64,000 nucleotides of DNA from contig NC_009656.1 of NCBI RefSeq assembly GCF_000017205.1, positions 124,001 through 188,000 of the forward strand, in the 5' to 3' direction. A model generated the notes under the pieces. It was not told the DNA's origin and made no database searches. It worked only from the letters and a program-made list of their open reading frames with translations. The number at the start of each line of letters is the position of its first letter. Position 1 is the first letter of the stretch. This document shows, in pieces, positions 26,541 to 35,754 of this stretch. The translations under genes were made by a program, and so were the position numbers. The stretch is from Pseudomonas paraeruginosa PA7 (GTDB lineage Bacteria; Pseudomonadota; Gammaproteobacteria; Pseudomonadales; Pseudomonadaceae).

Positions 26541-26732
26541 CTTCCCTCTCGCACTACCATTGGTTCGGTGGAGCTTAATCTCCGCTCCGGCACTATACAG
26601 GTCAATCCCATAAAGGTTCGCAAGGCACCTTGGCTAACCACGCTCTACTCTCCAAAGCCAATAGGCTCACGCACAGTCGACAGGCTTTGTCACATGCTGC
26701 CGTGTGAGGGTTGATGAGAGCGACCGCTAGTG

Positions 26733-27066
26733 GCCCAGGCTGTGTAAAAACGTTGGCATCGACCTTGCTGTGATTTGATGGATTCGAAATCAGCGGGGGC
26801 GCCAATGAAGCGTTTTATCCAGGGAGAGCATCGAGGCCAAAGCGCGCTGCTTCCCGAGAGCCTGGATGACTACGTGGCGGACACCAACCCGGTGCGGGTG
26901 GTCGATGTTTTCGTCGATGAACTCAACCTTGGCCAGTTGGGTTTCGAGGGCGTCGTCCCGGCTGAAACAGGTCGCCCCGCTTACCATCCTGCCGACCTGC
27001 TGAAGATCTACATCTACGGCTATCTCAATCGCATCCAGTCCAGCCGCCGTCTCGAACGCGAGGCTC
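26733..27066 (+). mobile_element. Left-end fragment of an IS1182-type element with truncated transposase
   Basis: The element end is probably near 26733-26740, where GGCTGTGTAAAAACG appears, an end sequence common in this IS type. From ATG 26805 the frame gives MKRFIQGEHRGQSALLPESL and the following DDYVADTNPVRVVDVFVDEL, the conserved N-terminus of IS1182-family transposases, up to NRIQSSRRLEREA. It then breaks off at about 27066. About 85 percent of the transposase, including the catalytic residues, is missing, so the fragment is dead. The break lies 40 bp before the PA0069 remnant. Confidence 0.8.
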
Positions 27067-27094
27067 ACACATCGGTGTCTAGGGGTTGACTTAA

Positions 27095-27940
27095 TGGATA
27101 AGGACAGGCTGCATCTACTGCTATGCGCGGCCCAGCCATGCCTACTGGGACCTCTCGCCGGGGATCGATTTCGAGACCCGGCTGATCGCCAAGAGCAACG
27201 TCGCCAGCGCGCTGGAGCAGGAACTGAGCAAGCCCGGCTATCGCTGCGCGCCGATCAACCTGGGCGCCAATACCGACCCCTACCAGCCGCTGGAACGCGA
27301 ACGCCGCCTGACCCGCCAGGTGCTGGAGGTGCTGCTGCGCTTCCGTCATCCGCTGACCATCGTCACCAAGGGCTCGCTGATCCTTCGCGACCTCGACCTG
27401 CTGCGCCAGCTGGCCGAGCAGAACCTGGTGGCGGTGATGATCAGCCTGACCACCCTCGACGACGAGCTCAAGCGCATTCTCGAACCGCGCGCGGCGGCGC
27501 CGTCGGCGCGGCTGCGGGCGATCCGCACGCTCAGCGGCAACGGCATCCCGGTGGGCGTGCTCTGCTCGCCGATGATCCCGATGGTCAACGACATGGAGCT
27601 GGAGCGCCTGCTCCAGGCGGCACGGGACGCCGGCGCGCGCAGCGCCGCGTACATGCTCCTGCGCCTGCCGCGCGAAGTCGGCCCGCTGTTCGAGGAATGG
27701 CTGGCGGCGCACTACCCGCAACGCGCCGAGCATGTGATGAGCCTGGTCCGCCAATGCCGTGGCGGCGAGGTCTACGACAGCCGCTTCGGCCACCGCTTTC
27801 GCGGCCAGGGGCCGTTCGCCGACCTGTTGGCGCAGCGTTTCGCGGTGGCGCTGAAGCGCCTCGGGCTGGACCGGCGCACGGGATTCGGGCTGGATTGCAG
27901 CCGGTTCGCCGTGCCGGGGGCGCAGATGGCGCTGTTCTAG
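27095..27940 (+). pseudogene. 5'-truncated radical SAM protein (PA0069-type, SplB-like)
   Basis: The frame opens after a TAA at 27092 and reads TGCIYCYARPSHAYWDLSPG, the second half of the C-x3-C-x2-C iron-sulfur motif of spore-photoproduct-lyase-like radical SAM proteins, and continues intact to the stop at 27938-27940. The first Cys and the N-terminal part are gone. In PAO1 this gene (PA0069) borders the H1-T6SS locus, next to tagQ1. Replacement of its 5' end by IS DNA marks the border between the accessory region and the conserved chromosome. About 280 codons remain; loss of the first Cys should abolish activity. Confidence 0.85.
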
Positions 27941-28006
27941 CGTTTTCCCCGACGAGCAGGATTCGGGTAGGGCGAGTATCGGCGGATTACCCACCCATCA
28001 ACGACA

Positions 28007-28028
28007 ACGGCGACCCGGAGGTCGCCGT
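28007..28028. terminator. Hairpin between the convergent PA0069 remnant and tagQ1
   Basis: ACGGCGACC at 28007-28015 pairs perfectly with GGTCGCCGT at 28020-28028 around a 4-base loop. It lies between two genes that converge, 67 bp after one stop and 25 bp after the other. A T tract is lacking on either strand apart from TTGTCGTT on the minus side, so it may be a weak, bidirectional terminator. Confidence 0.5.
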
Positions 28029-28052
28029 CGCGTTCTGCCGTAGCGAGGCCGA

Positions 28053-28967
28053 TCAGGCCTTGGCGCAGCTCGGCGGCGCCCAGTCGCCCATGTCCGGGCT
28101 GTTGCAGACTTCCCGGATCATGCCCTGGCCCTGGGAGGCCACCTTGTTGCCTTCGCTTTGCGCGTCCTGGGCCTTGCGGATGGTCTGCTCGGTGGCGACC
28201 GCTTCCTTCGGCACCTTGGGATTGCTGCCGGTCTTGGGCTTGTTGCCGCCTTTCGTAGTGCTGGCGCGGTTCTCGGCCTCGGCGACCTTGGTCACCTCGG
28301 CGCGCGGTACGCCGACCTGCTGCAGGTCTTTCTCGTAGGCCTGGGTGTAGTTGCTGATGTTCTCGCCGGCGCGGCCGTTGGCGGCGACCAGCAGGGCGTT
28401 GGTCTCCTGCAGGCCGCTGACGATCTCGGCCAGGCGCTTGCGCCCTTCGGCCTCGTTGATCGACTTGTTCTTGCGGCCGTCGAGCAGGGCCTTGAACTGG
28501 CTCTGGTAGCAGCTCTGCGCCGACTTGGCGTAGGCCACGCTGCGGTTGATCTCGACGGTGCTGCGGTCGACGTCGGTGCCGTAGGAGCCGATGCGCGCGC
28601 GGTCGTCGCTGATCTGCTTCTGCTTCTCCATGTAGTAGCCCGCCGCGCCGCCGGCCAGGGCGCCACCGGCCGCGGCGAGGGCGGCATTGCGGCCACGGTT
28701 CTCGTCGCTGGCCAGGCCGCCGGCCAGGCCGCCCAGCAGGCCGCCGGTGATGGCGCCGGTGATGGCCGAGTTGCGCACCGCGTTATCGGTGCTGCGCAGG
28801 TGTCCCACCGGCTCGTAGCAGGACGGGTAGTACTCCGCGCGGGTGGTCTGGGCGACCGAGCCTACGCCGCTGCTGGCGCAGCCGCTGAGCAGCACGCCGC
28901 TGGCGGTCAACAGGCAGAGCGCGTAGCGCGCCGAGGTGATCAAACGGTTTTCGCTGGGTTGGCTCAT
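28053..28967 (-). CDS. tagQ1: H1-T6SS outer-membrane lipoprotein TagQ1
   Basis: A 304-aa lipoprotein. The basic N-terminus, a hydrophobic stretch and the lipobox LLSGC (Cys 30) give a signal peptidase II site. A Gly/Ala-rich segment (about residues 69-110, GAITGGLLGGLAGGLASDEN) resembles a glycine zipper. TagQ keeps TagR attached to the outer membrane in the threonine-phosphorylation pathway (TagQRST-PpkA-PppA-Fha1). ATG 28967 follows AGGAG. It is the last gene of the minus-strand arm, and 61 bp separate it from tagR1. Confidence 0.92.
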   Translation of the reverse strand: MSQPSENRLITSARYALCLLTASGVLLSGCASSGVGSVAQTTRAEYYPSCYEPVGHLRSTDNAVRNSAITGAITGGLLGGLAGGLASDENRGRNAALAAAGGALAGGAAGYYMEKQKQISDDRARIGSYGTDVDRSTVEINRSVAYAKSAQSCYQSQFKALLDGRKNKSINEAEGRKRLAEIVSGLQETNALLVAANGRAGENISNYTQAYEKDLQQVGVPRAEVTKVAEAENRASTTKGGNKPKTGSNPKVPKEAVATEQTIRKAQDAQSEGNKVASQGQGMIREVCNSPDMGDWAPPSCAKA

Positions 28968-29028
28968 TGCATCTCACTCCTGGTTTGACGAACCGTCCGG
29001 CTGCCGAGAGGTGCCGGACGGAGCTCCT

Positions 29029-30741
29029 TCAACGCCCGCTGGACGCGAGCAATTCCTTCAATACCGCCTCCGGCTCGGCCCGGTGCTGCTGGCGATAATC
29101 TCCGACGTGTTTGACGAACAGGGTCGCGCGCTTGACCAGGCTCTTGCCCAGAACCGGGTTGCGATTGAGTTCTTCCTGGATGCGCTGGAACTGCGCCTGG
29201 ATCACCGCGTCGGTGTAACGGGTGCCGGTGGCGAGGTTGTCGATGTAGATGGCCAATGCGCCGTCGAGGGCGCTGCGCCCGTTGGCGATGGCGCCGGCAT
29301 AGAGTTGGGCGGTCGCCTGATCCCTGGCTGCCACGGCTTTCTCCCTGTCCTTCTTGAGGTTGGTCAGGCGTATGTTGTAGTTGTTGATCGTCTCGGCGAC
29401 CAGTGCCGCCGACTGTATCAGGTTTCCGGCGGCTTCTTCGCGCTGCCGGGCGATCAACGAAACGTTACGCTTGAGTTCCTCGTTTATCTGGGCCAACTGC
29501 GCCTGCATCTGCGGGTCGCGGGTGGCGGCAATGATTCCGTCCAATTGCTTGGTGGGATCTTGAGCGTCATCGATGGCATCGGTCAATGCCGCTAGTCGGC
29601 CTTCCTTCTGCCATTGGGCGAACAGCTCGGGATAGCGCGAGCGCGGCGCGGACAGCGCGCCGATGGCGACGCGGAAACCGGTGGTCGCGTTGCGCTGTTC
29701 GCTGCCGTCGGCGGCGAACAGCGGATATTCGCGGCGCATCCCGGTGAATAGAGTCATCTCGCCTTCGAGATAGTTCCCGCCCTTCACCACGAAACCGCCA
29801 TAGGTGCCCTGCCGGCGACCGGCGTGGACCAGCTGGAAGGACTCCTGGACCATCTCCGCGGCGTTGCCGATCACGTCGTACAGGCCCAGCGGGTTCGGCC
29901 GCTTCATCCCCACCGGCAGCAGCCGCGCGGCCTGGCCGGTGCCGCCGGCGACCTGGTTGTACACCGCCCAGTCGGCCAGCGGGCCTTCCTGGTCGCTGCC
30001 CTCGACCTTGCGCGGGAACAGCCGGCCTTCCAGCTCCTGGCGGCTGACCGCCTGGCCGCCGCGCGCGGCGAACTCCCACTCGACCTCGGTGGGCAGACGG
30101 ACGAAACCGGTGCCGCCGTCCTCGGGATTCTTGCCACGGCCGCTGACCGGCAGCAGGTCCGGGTGGTTCTTCAGCAGCCAGGCGCTGTACACCGCGCCGA
30201 AGCGTTCGGCGTCGAAGCGCGAGAGGTCGACCTTGGGCAGGCGCGCGGCCATTCCGCTCGGCACGTCGCAGGCCGGCGCCTCGCCCTGGCCGGAGAGCGC
30301 GGCGGCCTGGCTCATCACCGCGGCGTACTGGCGGGCGGTCACCTCGTACTTGCCGATGAAGTACAGCATCGGCTTCAGCGGGGTGCCGGCGGCGGGCTTC
30401 GGCAGGCTGGCGGAGAGCTTCTGCTGCCAGGCCGGGGCCAGGTCGGCGAGACTGAACTGGCCGTTCACGTAGTCGCGCCGGTAGCCGGAGATGAACGATT
30501 GCTGGTAGCCGGCCTCGCCTTCGTTGAAGGCGTAGCCGAGATTGACCTCGCGATCGTCGAGGGCGCCCTCGGCGAGCACGTAGACGTGCCGGAAGACCAT
30601 CTCGCCGCCGCACGGCAGCGGCAGGGCGACGTCGTCGGCCAGCGGCCTGGGATTGTCCGGCGGGTCGCCTTCGGCCCAGGCCGGCGCGGCGAACCCCAGG
30701 CAGGCGCCGAGGGCGAGCGGAAGAATGGCTTTCTCAAACAT
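29029..30741 (-). CDS. tagR1: H1-T6SS regulator TagR1, SUMF1/FGE-like domain protein
   Basis: A 570-aa exported protein. The signal peptide ends at about AWA (residue 23). The SUMF1/formylglycine-enzyme-like domain covers about residues 40-390: FIGKYEVTARQYAAVMSQ, LPTEVEWEFAARGG, NPLGLYDVIGNAAEMVQESF and NATTGFRVAI. The catalytic cysteines of true formylglycine enzymes are not evident. The C-terminal 170 residues look helical or coiled. TagR acts in the periplasm and promotes PpkA kinase activity after a blow to the envelope. ATG 30741 overlaps the tagS1 stop by 8 bp. Confidence 0.93.
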   Translation of the reverse strand: MFEKAILPLALGACLGFAAPAWAEGDPPDNPRPLADDVALPLPCGGEMVFRHVYVLAEGALDDREVNLGYAFNEGEAGYQQSFISGYRRDYVNGQFSLADLAPAWQQKLSASLPKPAAGTPLKPMLYFIGKYEVTARQYAAVMSQAAALSGQGEAPACDVPSGMAARLPKVDLSRFDAERFGAVYSAWLLKNHPDLLPVSGRGKNPEDGGTGFVRLPTEVEWEFAARGGQAVSRQELEGRLFPRKVEGSDQEGPLADWAVYNQVAGGTGQAARLLPVGMKRPNPLGLYDVIGNAAEMVQESFQLVHAGRRQGTYGGFVVKGGNYLEGEMTLFTGMRREYPLFAADGSEQRNATTGFRVAIGALSAPRSRYPELFAQWQKEGRLAALTDAIDDAQDPTKQLDGIIAATRDPQMQAQLAQINEELKRNVSLIARQREEAAGNLIQSAALVAETINNYNIRLTNLKKDREKAVAARDQATAQLYAGAIANGRSALDGALAIYIDNLATGTRYTDAVIQAQFQRIQEELNRNPVLGKSLVKRATLFVKHVGDYRQQHRAEPEAVLKELLASSGR

Positions 30742-31933
30742 CGCGTAATCCCTCTGCGGCTTCGATCCGCGCCGCGCGCCAGCCGCCGCTGGCGGCGGCC
30801 AGCACGCTGCACAGCAGCGTGGCGAGCAGCGCCGCCAGGAAGTGGCTGGGCAGCAGGCGGCAGACGAACTCGCCGCTCTGGTTGTCGAACAGGTGGTTCA
30901 GCGCGCCGGCCGCGGCGGCGTACAGCAGCCCGGCGAGAAGCAGTCCGAAGAGAGCGCTGAACAGCGCCAGGAGCATGACGAAGCCGACCAGCGCGGCGGT
31001 CGGGAAGCCCAGCAGGCGCAGCACCGCCAGGGCGCGGCGCTTGCGCTCGACGGCGGCCAGGCTGCTGGCGGCGATGGCGGCGAAGGCGCCGCCGATGGCC
31101 AGCGCGGCGACGATCCAGAACACCAGTCCGAGGTTGCGGCTGAGGCTGCGCACCTGGGCGATGGCCTCGGCCTGGGTGGCCACTTCCACACCGCTGGCGA
31201 CGAAATGCCGGCGCAGCCCTTCCACCGCGTCGAGGTCGCGGGCATACAGGCGGAAGCCCGGGTAGATGCGTTCGCGCGGTGCTCCGCCGGCCTTCCCCGG
31301 CCAGCCGTAGGCGGGCACGGCGCGTCCGTCGCGGTAATCCTCGGCGGCTTCCAGCAGGGCCAGCGGGGCGAACAGCGCGTCGCGGGCGAAGCGTTCCTGC
31401 GGCAGCACCGCCAGTACTTCCAGCTCCAGGCGCTGGCTCTGTGCCTGGCCGTCCATGCGTCGGCCGATGCGCGCGACGATGCGCTCGCCAGGCTGGGCGC
31501 CGAGCTTTTCCGCGGCGCCGTGGCTGAGCACCACGCGGGTCGGCCGGTCGGGTTGCGGCAGGCCGGCCAGCAGCGGGTCGCCGGCGGCGCTGGGAATCAT
31601 CTCGACACTGAGGACGGTCTCGCCGCCACCGCTGAGGTCGGCGCTGGCGGCGATCTGCCGGGTGCGCGGCACGGCGAAGGCGACGTCCGCGCGTGCGGCC
31701 AGGGCGGCGATGTCCTCGGCGCGGTAGCGGGCGCCGCCGACCGGAATGATCTCGCGCACCGAAGGCGCGCGTTCCAGGCGTTCGGTGAGGGTGCCGACCA
31801 GGCCGTACTTGAGGCCGAACAGCACCAGCAGTGGAGTGATCACCGCCGCCAGGGCGAAGATCGCGCAGAGCGACAGGCGCGCCTCGCCGCGATAGTCGGC
31901 CCAGGCCAGCGAGAGCAGCAGGCCGGCGCGCAT
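30734..31933 (-). CDS. tagS1: H1-T6SS ABC permease TagS1 (FtsX type)
   Basis: A 399-aa inner-membrane permease with one helix near residues 17-40 (AIFALAAVITPLLVLFGLKY), a large periplasmic domain, and three helices near the C-terminus (about 265-380). This is the FtsX/MacB layout. It works with the ATPase TagT1 to pass the signal that activates PpkA. It overlaps tagT1 by one base and tagR1 by 8 bp, so all are in one operon. Confidence 0.93.
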   Translation of the reverse strand: MRAGLLLSLAWADYRGEARLSLCAIFALAAVITPLLVLFGLKYGLVGTLTERLERAPSVREIIPVGGARYRAEDIAALAARADVAFAVPRTRQIAASADLSGGGETVLSVEMIPSAAGDPLLAGLPQPDRPTRVVLSHGAAEKLGAQPGERIVARIGRRMDGQAQSQRLELEVLAVLPQERFARDALFAPLALLEAAEDYRDGRAVPAYGWPGKAGGAPRERIYPGFRLYARDLDAVEGLRRHFVASGVEVATQAEAIAQVRSLSRNLGLVFWIVAALAIGGAFAAIAASSLAAVERKRRALAVLRLLGFPTAALVGFVMLLALFSALFGLLLAGLLYAAAAGALNHLFDNQSGEFVCRLLPSHFLAALLATLLCSVLAAASGGWRAARIEAAEGLRDV

Positions 31934-32652
31934 CAGCCGGCATCCTCGAGGCAGGCGCCGACGCTGTCGTCGGCCTCGCGTTGCCAGCGGATGGCCAGGA
32001 CCTCCAGGCCGGCGGCGCGGGCCAGGCGCTCGTCGTGGGTGGCGACCACGGTGCAGGCGCCGCGCTCGCGGGCCTGCTCCACCAGCAGGCGCATCACCCG
32101 TTCGGCGTTCAGCGGGTCGAGCGCCGCGGTCGGTTCGTCGGCCAGCAACAGGCGCGGCGCATGCACCAGGGCGCGGGCGATGGCGACCCGCTGGCGCTGG
32201 CCGACCGACAGCGCCGCCGGTTTCTTGTCCAGCTGGTCGCCGATTTCCAGTCGCTCGGCCAGCGTCTGCACGCGCTCGGCGGACGGGGCGCCGAGCAACG
32301 CGCAGGGCAGTCCGATGTTGCGCCGCACATCGAGGAACTCGAGCAACCCGCCGCTTTGCAGGACGTAGCCGCAGTGCTGCCGGCGCAGCGTCGCCAAGCG
32401 GTCCTGGCGGCCGTCGCGCCAGAGCGCGGCGATGTCCTGGGGGCGCTCCCCGGCGAGGAATTCGAAGCGCCCGCCCGGGTCCGGCGCCAGGGCCAGCGCC
32501 AGCAGGTCGAGCAGGGTGCTCTTGCCGCAGCCGCTGGGGCCGACGATGGCCAGTTGGCGACCCGCGCGCAATTCCAGCGCCGGCACCCGCAGGCGGTAGC
32601 GCTGGCGGCCGGCGCCGTGGCTGCGGGCGACCTCATGCAGGCGCAGGATCAT
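31933..32652 (-). CDS. tagT1: H1-T6SS ABC ATPase TagT1
   Basis: A 239-aa ABC ATPase of the LolD/MacB class. IVGPSGCGKSTLLDLLAL is the Walker A (about residue 37), LSVGQRQRVAIARALVHAPR the ABC signature, LLLADEPTAALD the Walker B with its catalytic Glu, and VVATHDERLA the H-loop. All residues for ATP hydrolysis are present. It pairs with TagS1 in the trans-membrane signalling step upstream of PpkA. ATG 32652 overlaps the ppkA stop by 4 bp. Confidence 0.95.
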   Translation of the reverse strand: MILRLHEVARSHGAGRQRYRLRVPALELRAGRQLAIVGPSGCGKSTLLDLLALALAPDPGGRFEFLAGERPQDIAALWRDGRQDRLATLRRQHCGYVLQSGGLLEFLDVRRNIGLPCALLGAPSAERVQTLAERLEIGDQLDKKPAALSVGQRQRVAIARALVHAPRLLLADEPTAALDPLNAERVMRLLVEQARERGACTVVATHDERLARAAGLEVLAIRWQREADDSVGACLEDAG

Positions 32653-35600
32653 GGCAGGGTCGACAGCGGCACGCGGTACAGCGCGTCGCCGGCGTCGGCG
32701 TCGCCGAACCGGACCCAGTTGGCGACGTCGTTGTGGAAGGTTTCGTAGAGGCGGATCTTCGACTCCAGCTCGTCGATGAAGTCCTGCTGCTCGGCGACGC
32801 TCAGCGACAACCAGAGGTCCTGGGTCATGTTCAGCGACTTGCTGCGGTACGGCAGGCCTTCCAGGTATTCGCCGAGCACGCCGCTCTGCGCCAGGTTGCT
32901 GCCCTTCACCAGCTGCGCCGGGTCGCGGCTCATGTAGGCGCTGGCGCTGGCGATCTCCTGGAAGAAGTCCTTGGGCGAGGTCTGGGTGCGCTTGGCCGCG
33001 TCGACGATCAGTTTCAGCGACTGTTGCAATTCGTTGAGTTGCAGCTTGCTCAGCAGCACGCAGACCTGGAACGCCGGCAGCGCCGGGTTGGTCAGGTCGC
33101 GGTCGGCGGTCCAGGCGGTGACGACCTGCGGCGCGCGCACCGGGTCGCGGCGGCCGAGGAATTCCATCTGCATGGCGTAGCCGATGGCCGCCGACTTGCT
33201 CGCCACGCTCGGCGCGGCGTCGAAGCGCGGCGCCTGCGGCTTGCGGTTGCCGGCGTCGTGGACCAGGTCGGCGAACACCGTGCCGATCTCCTTCACCGTG
33301 TTGCCGAAGGCGTTCACCTCACCGCCGGCCACCGGGATGTAGAGGTCGGCGATCTTCGGGTTGGCGTCGGCGGTGAGGCTGCGGTACTGCTGCTCGGCGT
33401 AGCCGTGGTTGTTCTTCCCGGCCGGGGTGCGCAGGTGCAGGGCATAGATCTTCACGCCCTTGCGCAGCGCCGCCTGGCGGACCTCGGCCTCGTTCATCTG
33501 GGTGCGCCCGAGGGGGTCGTTCTTGCGCAGCGCGCCGGCGTCGGTGACCAGCAGCACCACGCGCCCGGCATAGGGCGACCAGTCCATTTCGTCGACCGCC
33601 TGCATGATCCCGGCGAAGGCGTCCTCGTTGAACGAGTGGCTGGAGACGTCGGTGGCGCGCACCTGGCTGCTCAGCTCGGCGAAGCGCTGTGCGTCGTTGC
33701 CCGGTTGCAGCGGCACCAGGGTCTTGCTGACGTATTCCAGGCCGGGGGTCTTGTCGGTGTTGTTGCGGAAGCCGACCAGGCCGAAGCTGACCTTGTCCAG
33801 GTCGCCGCGCTCGCCGATCTGCCGCTGCAGGCCATCGATCACCTCGCGCACGCGGTCGATGTAGGGCTGCATCGACACCGAGGTGTCCACCACCAGGACG
33901 ATGCCGGTGCGGAAGGTGTCGCTCGCCGCGCCGCTGGCGCCGCCCTGCCCGGCCTGGCCCGGCGCCTGGGGTGCCGCGGCGCTGCCGCCGGGGTCGATCG
34001 AGGCGACCTCCAGCAACTGCGCCGGCTGGCCGTCGGCGTCGAAGCTCTCCTTCGAATCGAAGATCGGCAGCAGGTAGAACTGGTCCTGGGGGATCGCCCG
34101 GTCGTTGGGCTCGACCGCGACCACCTGCGGATCGCCCTCGTGGTCCACCGCCTGGGTCAGGGTGTCGCGCGCCGCGCGGGTATCGCCGAGCAGGCGCTCG
34201 ACCTGCTCGGCGCTGTTGAGGAACATCACCGGCGCGCGGCCGGAGCGTTCGGTGAACTTCAGCACCAGGCTCTGCTTCCAGTCGCTCACCGCGCTGGCCG
34301 GCAGCCAGCCGTCGCCCGCGCCGTTGCTCGAGGCGCCGACGCGCAGCCAGGGGCTGCCGCCGACCTGCTTGCGGGCGTACACGTAGAGCACCGAGAAGGC
34401 CGGCACCGCGCCGGCCCGGGGCGGGCCGCCAGCCTCGGCGGAGATGGCCGCGCCGGGCTTGGTCAGGACGCGCTGGAACAGGGTCTTCTTGCCCGGCATC
34501 AGCAGCGGACGCTCGCCGCCGTCCTGTTCGGCGTCGGCCATCGGAGTCTGCTGCGGCGGCTTGTCCGTCGGCGTCTGTCCCAGCGGCGCTGGATCGGCAG
34601 CGTTCGGCGCGTCGCCCGAGCCCAGCAGCCACCAGGCGCCGCCGCCGATCGCCAGGAGCACGGCGGCCGCGGCGGCGGCGATCAGCGGCGTGCGGCTGCC
34701 GCCGGCACGTGGCTTCGCCGGCGGCAACGGAGGCGGCGGGGGCGATGGCGGTTTCGCCGCTTGCGACGGCGGAGGTGGAGGCGGCGTGGCGCCGCCGGCG
34801 CTGGGCGTGACCGGCGGCAACTGGATCGACACCGGTTGCAGGCCGCCGAGGTCGGCGGGCGGCATGGGCGCGGGCCCGGCCGGCGGCGGGTCGGTCGCTC
34901 GCGGCGAGCCCTGCGGCGTCGCCAGCGGACGGATCTGGGTGGCTTCCAGGGCGCTCGGCGCCAGGCGGTCGAGGGCGGCGATCAGCGCGCCGGCGGTGGG
35001 GAAGCGCTCGGCCGGGTCCTTGGCCAGCAACTGGCGCAGGATGTCCTGGTAGCGGCCCTGCTCGATCGGCAGTTCCGGCAGCGGCTCGGTGAGGTGGGCC
35101 AGGGCGGTGGAGAGCGAATCCTTGCCGTTGTAGGGCAGCTTGCCGGTGAGGATCTCGTAGAGCACCACGCCCAGCGCGTAGAGGTCGGCGCGGCCGTCGA
35201 TCTCCTGGCCACGGGCCTGCTCCGGGCTCATGTAGCTGGGGGTGCCGACGGCGAAGCCGACCTGGGTGAACTGGGTATTGTCCTCGATCGACTTGGCGAT
35301 GCCGAAGTCCGAGAGCACCGCGGTGCCGTCGGCGCGGAACAGGATGTTGGCCGGCTTCACGTCGCGATGCACCAGGCCCTGGGAGTGCGCGTAGCCGAGC
35401 GCGGCGGCCACCTGCCGCACGTAGGCCAGGCCCAGCTCAGGATCGAGGCCCTGCTGGATACGCTCCTTGAGCGTGCCGTTGGGCAGGTACTCCATGGCCA
35501 TGTAGTAGCAGCTGCCGACGTTGCCGATGTCGTGGATGGTCACCGTGTTCGGGTGCGACAGCCGCGCCAGGGTCCGACCTTCGCGCAGGAAGCGTTCGGC

Positions 35601-35747
35601 GAAGCTCGGGTCGGCGGCCAGCGCCGCGGCCATGACCTTGAGCGCCACCTTGCGTTGCAGCGAGCGCTGGGTGGCCAGGTAGACCGTGGCCATGGCGCCT
35701 TCGCCCAGTTCGCGTTCGATGTCGAAACCCGGAAGTTCTATGTCCAT
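32649..35747 (-). CDS. ppkA: H1-T6SS Ser/Thr kinase PpkA
   Basis: A 1032-aa transmembrane kinase. The N-terminal kinase domain (about residues 8-270) has GEGAMATVYLATQRSLQRKV, VHRDVKPANILF (catalytic loop) and LSDFGIAKS (DFG). A Pro-rich linker leads to one helix (about residues 355-375). A periplasmic VWA domain has VLVVDTSVSMQ (MIDAS, about residue 617). PpkA phosphorylates Fha1 when the TagQRST pathway signals, triggering assembly and counter-attack. It lies between pppA (7-bp gap) and tagT1. The strong antisense frame is a codon-bias artefact. Confidence 0.95.
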   Translation of the reverse strand: MDIELPGFDIERELGEGAMATVYLATQRSLQRKVALKVMAAALAADPSFAERFLREGRTLARLSHPNTVTIHDIGNVGSCYYMAMEYLPNGTLKERIQQGLDPELGLAYVRQVAAALGYAHSQGLVHRDVKPANILFRADGTAVLSDFGIAKSIEDNTQFTQVGFAVGTPSYMSPEQARGQEIDGRADLYALGVVLYEILTGKLPYNGKDSLSTALAHLTEPLPELPIEQGRYQDILRQLLAKDPAERFPTAGALIAALDRLAPSALEATQIRPLATPQGSPRATDPPPAGPAPMPPADLGGLQPVSIQLPPVTPSAGGATPPPPPPSQAAKPPSPPPPPLPPAKPRAGGSRTPLIAAAAAAVLLAIGGGAWWLLGSGDAPNAADPAPLGQTPTDKPPQQTPMADAEQDGGERPLLMPGKKTLFQRVLTKPGAAISAEAGGPPRAGAVPAFSVLYVYARKQVGGSPWLRVGASSNGAGDGWLPASAVSDWKQSLVLKFTERSGRAPVMFLNSAEQVERLLGDTRAARDTLTQAVDHEGDPQVVAVEPNDRAIPQDQFYLLPIFDSKESFDADGQPAQLLEVASIDPGGSAAAPQAPGQAGQGGASGAASDTFRTGIVLVVDTSVSMQPYIDRVREVIDGLQRQIGERGDLDKVSFGLVGFRNNTDKTPGLEYVSKTLVPLQPGNDAQRFAELSSQVRATDVSSHSFNEDAFAGIMQAVDEMDWSPYAGRVVLLVTDAGALRKNDPLGRTQMNEAEVRQAALRKGVKIYALHLRTPAGKNNHGYAEQQYRSLTADANPKIADLYIPVAGGEVNAFGNTVKEIGTVFADLVHDAGNRKPQAPRFDAAPSVASKSAAIGYAMQMEFLGRRDPVRAPQVVTAWTADRDLTNPALPAFQVCVLLSKLQLNELQQSLKLIVDAAKRTQTSPKDFFQEIASASAYMSRDPAQLVKGSNLAQSGVLGEYLEGLPYRSKSLNMTQDLWLSLSVAEQQDFIDELESKIRLYETFHNDVANWVRFGDADAGDALYRVPLSTLP

Positions 35748-35754
35748 GTCCGTC

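Noticed and set aside
1..27100. tRNA-linked integration site or integrase for the left region
   Set aside because: No tRNA-like sequence, attachment repeat or tyrosine/serine recombinase gene was found in the window; only IS elements are present.
27094..28338. A 414-aa plus-strand frame over the radical SAM remnant
   Set aside because: Out of frame with the recognised Cys motif and dominated by Pro, Arg and Ala; it runs over the terminator into antisense tagQ1.
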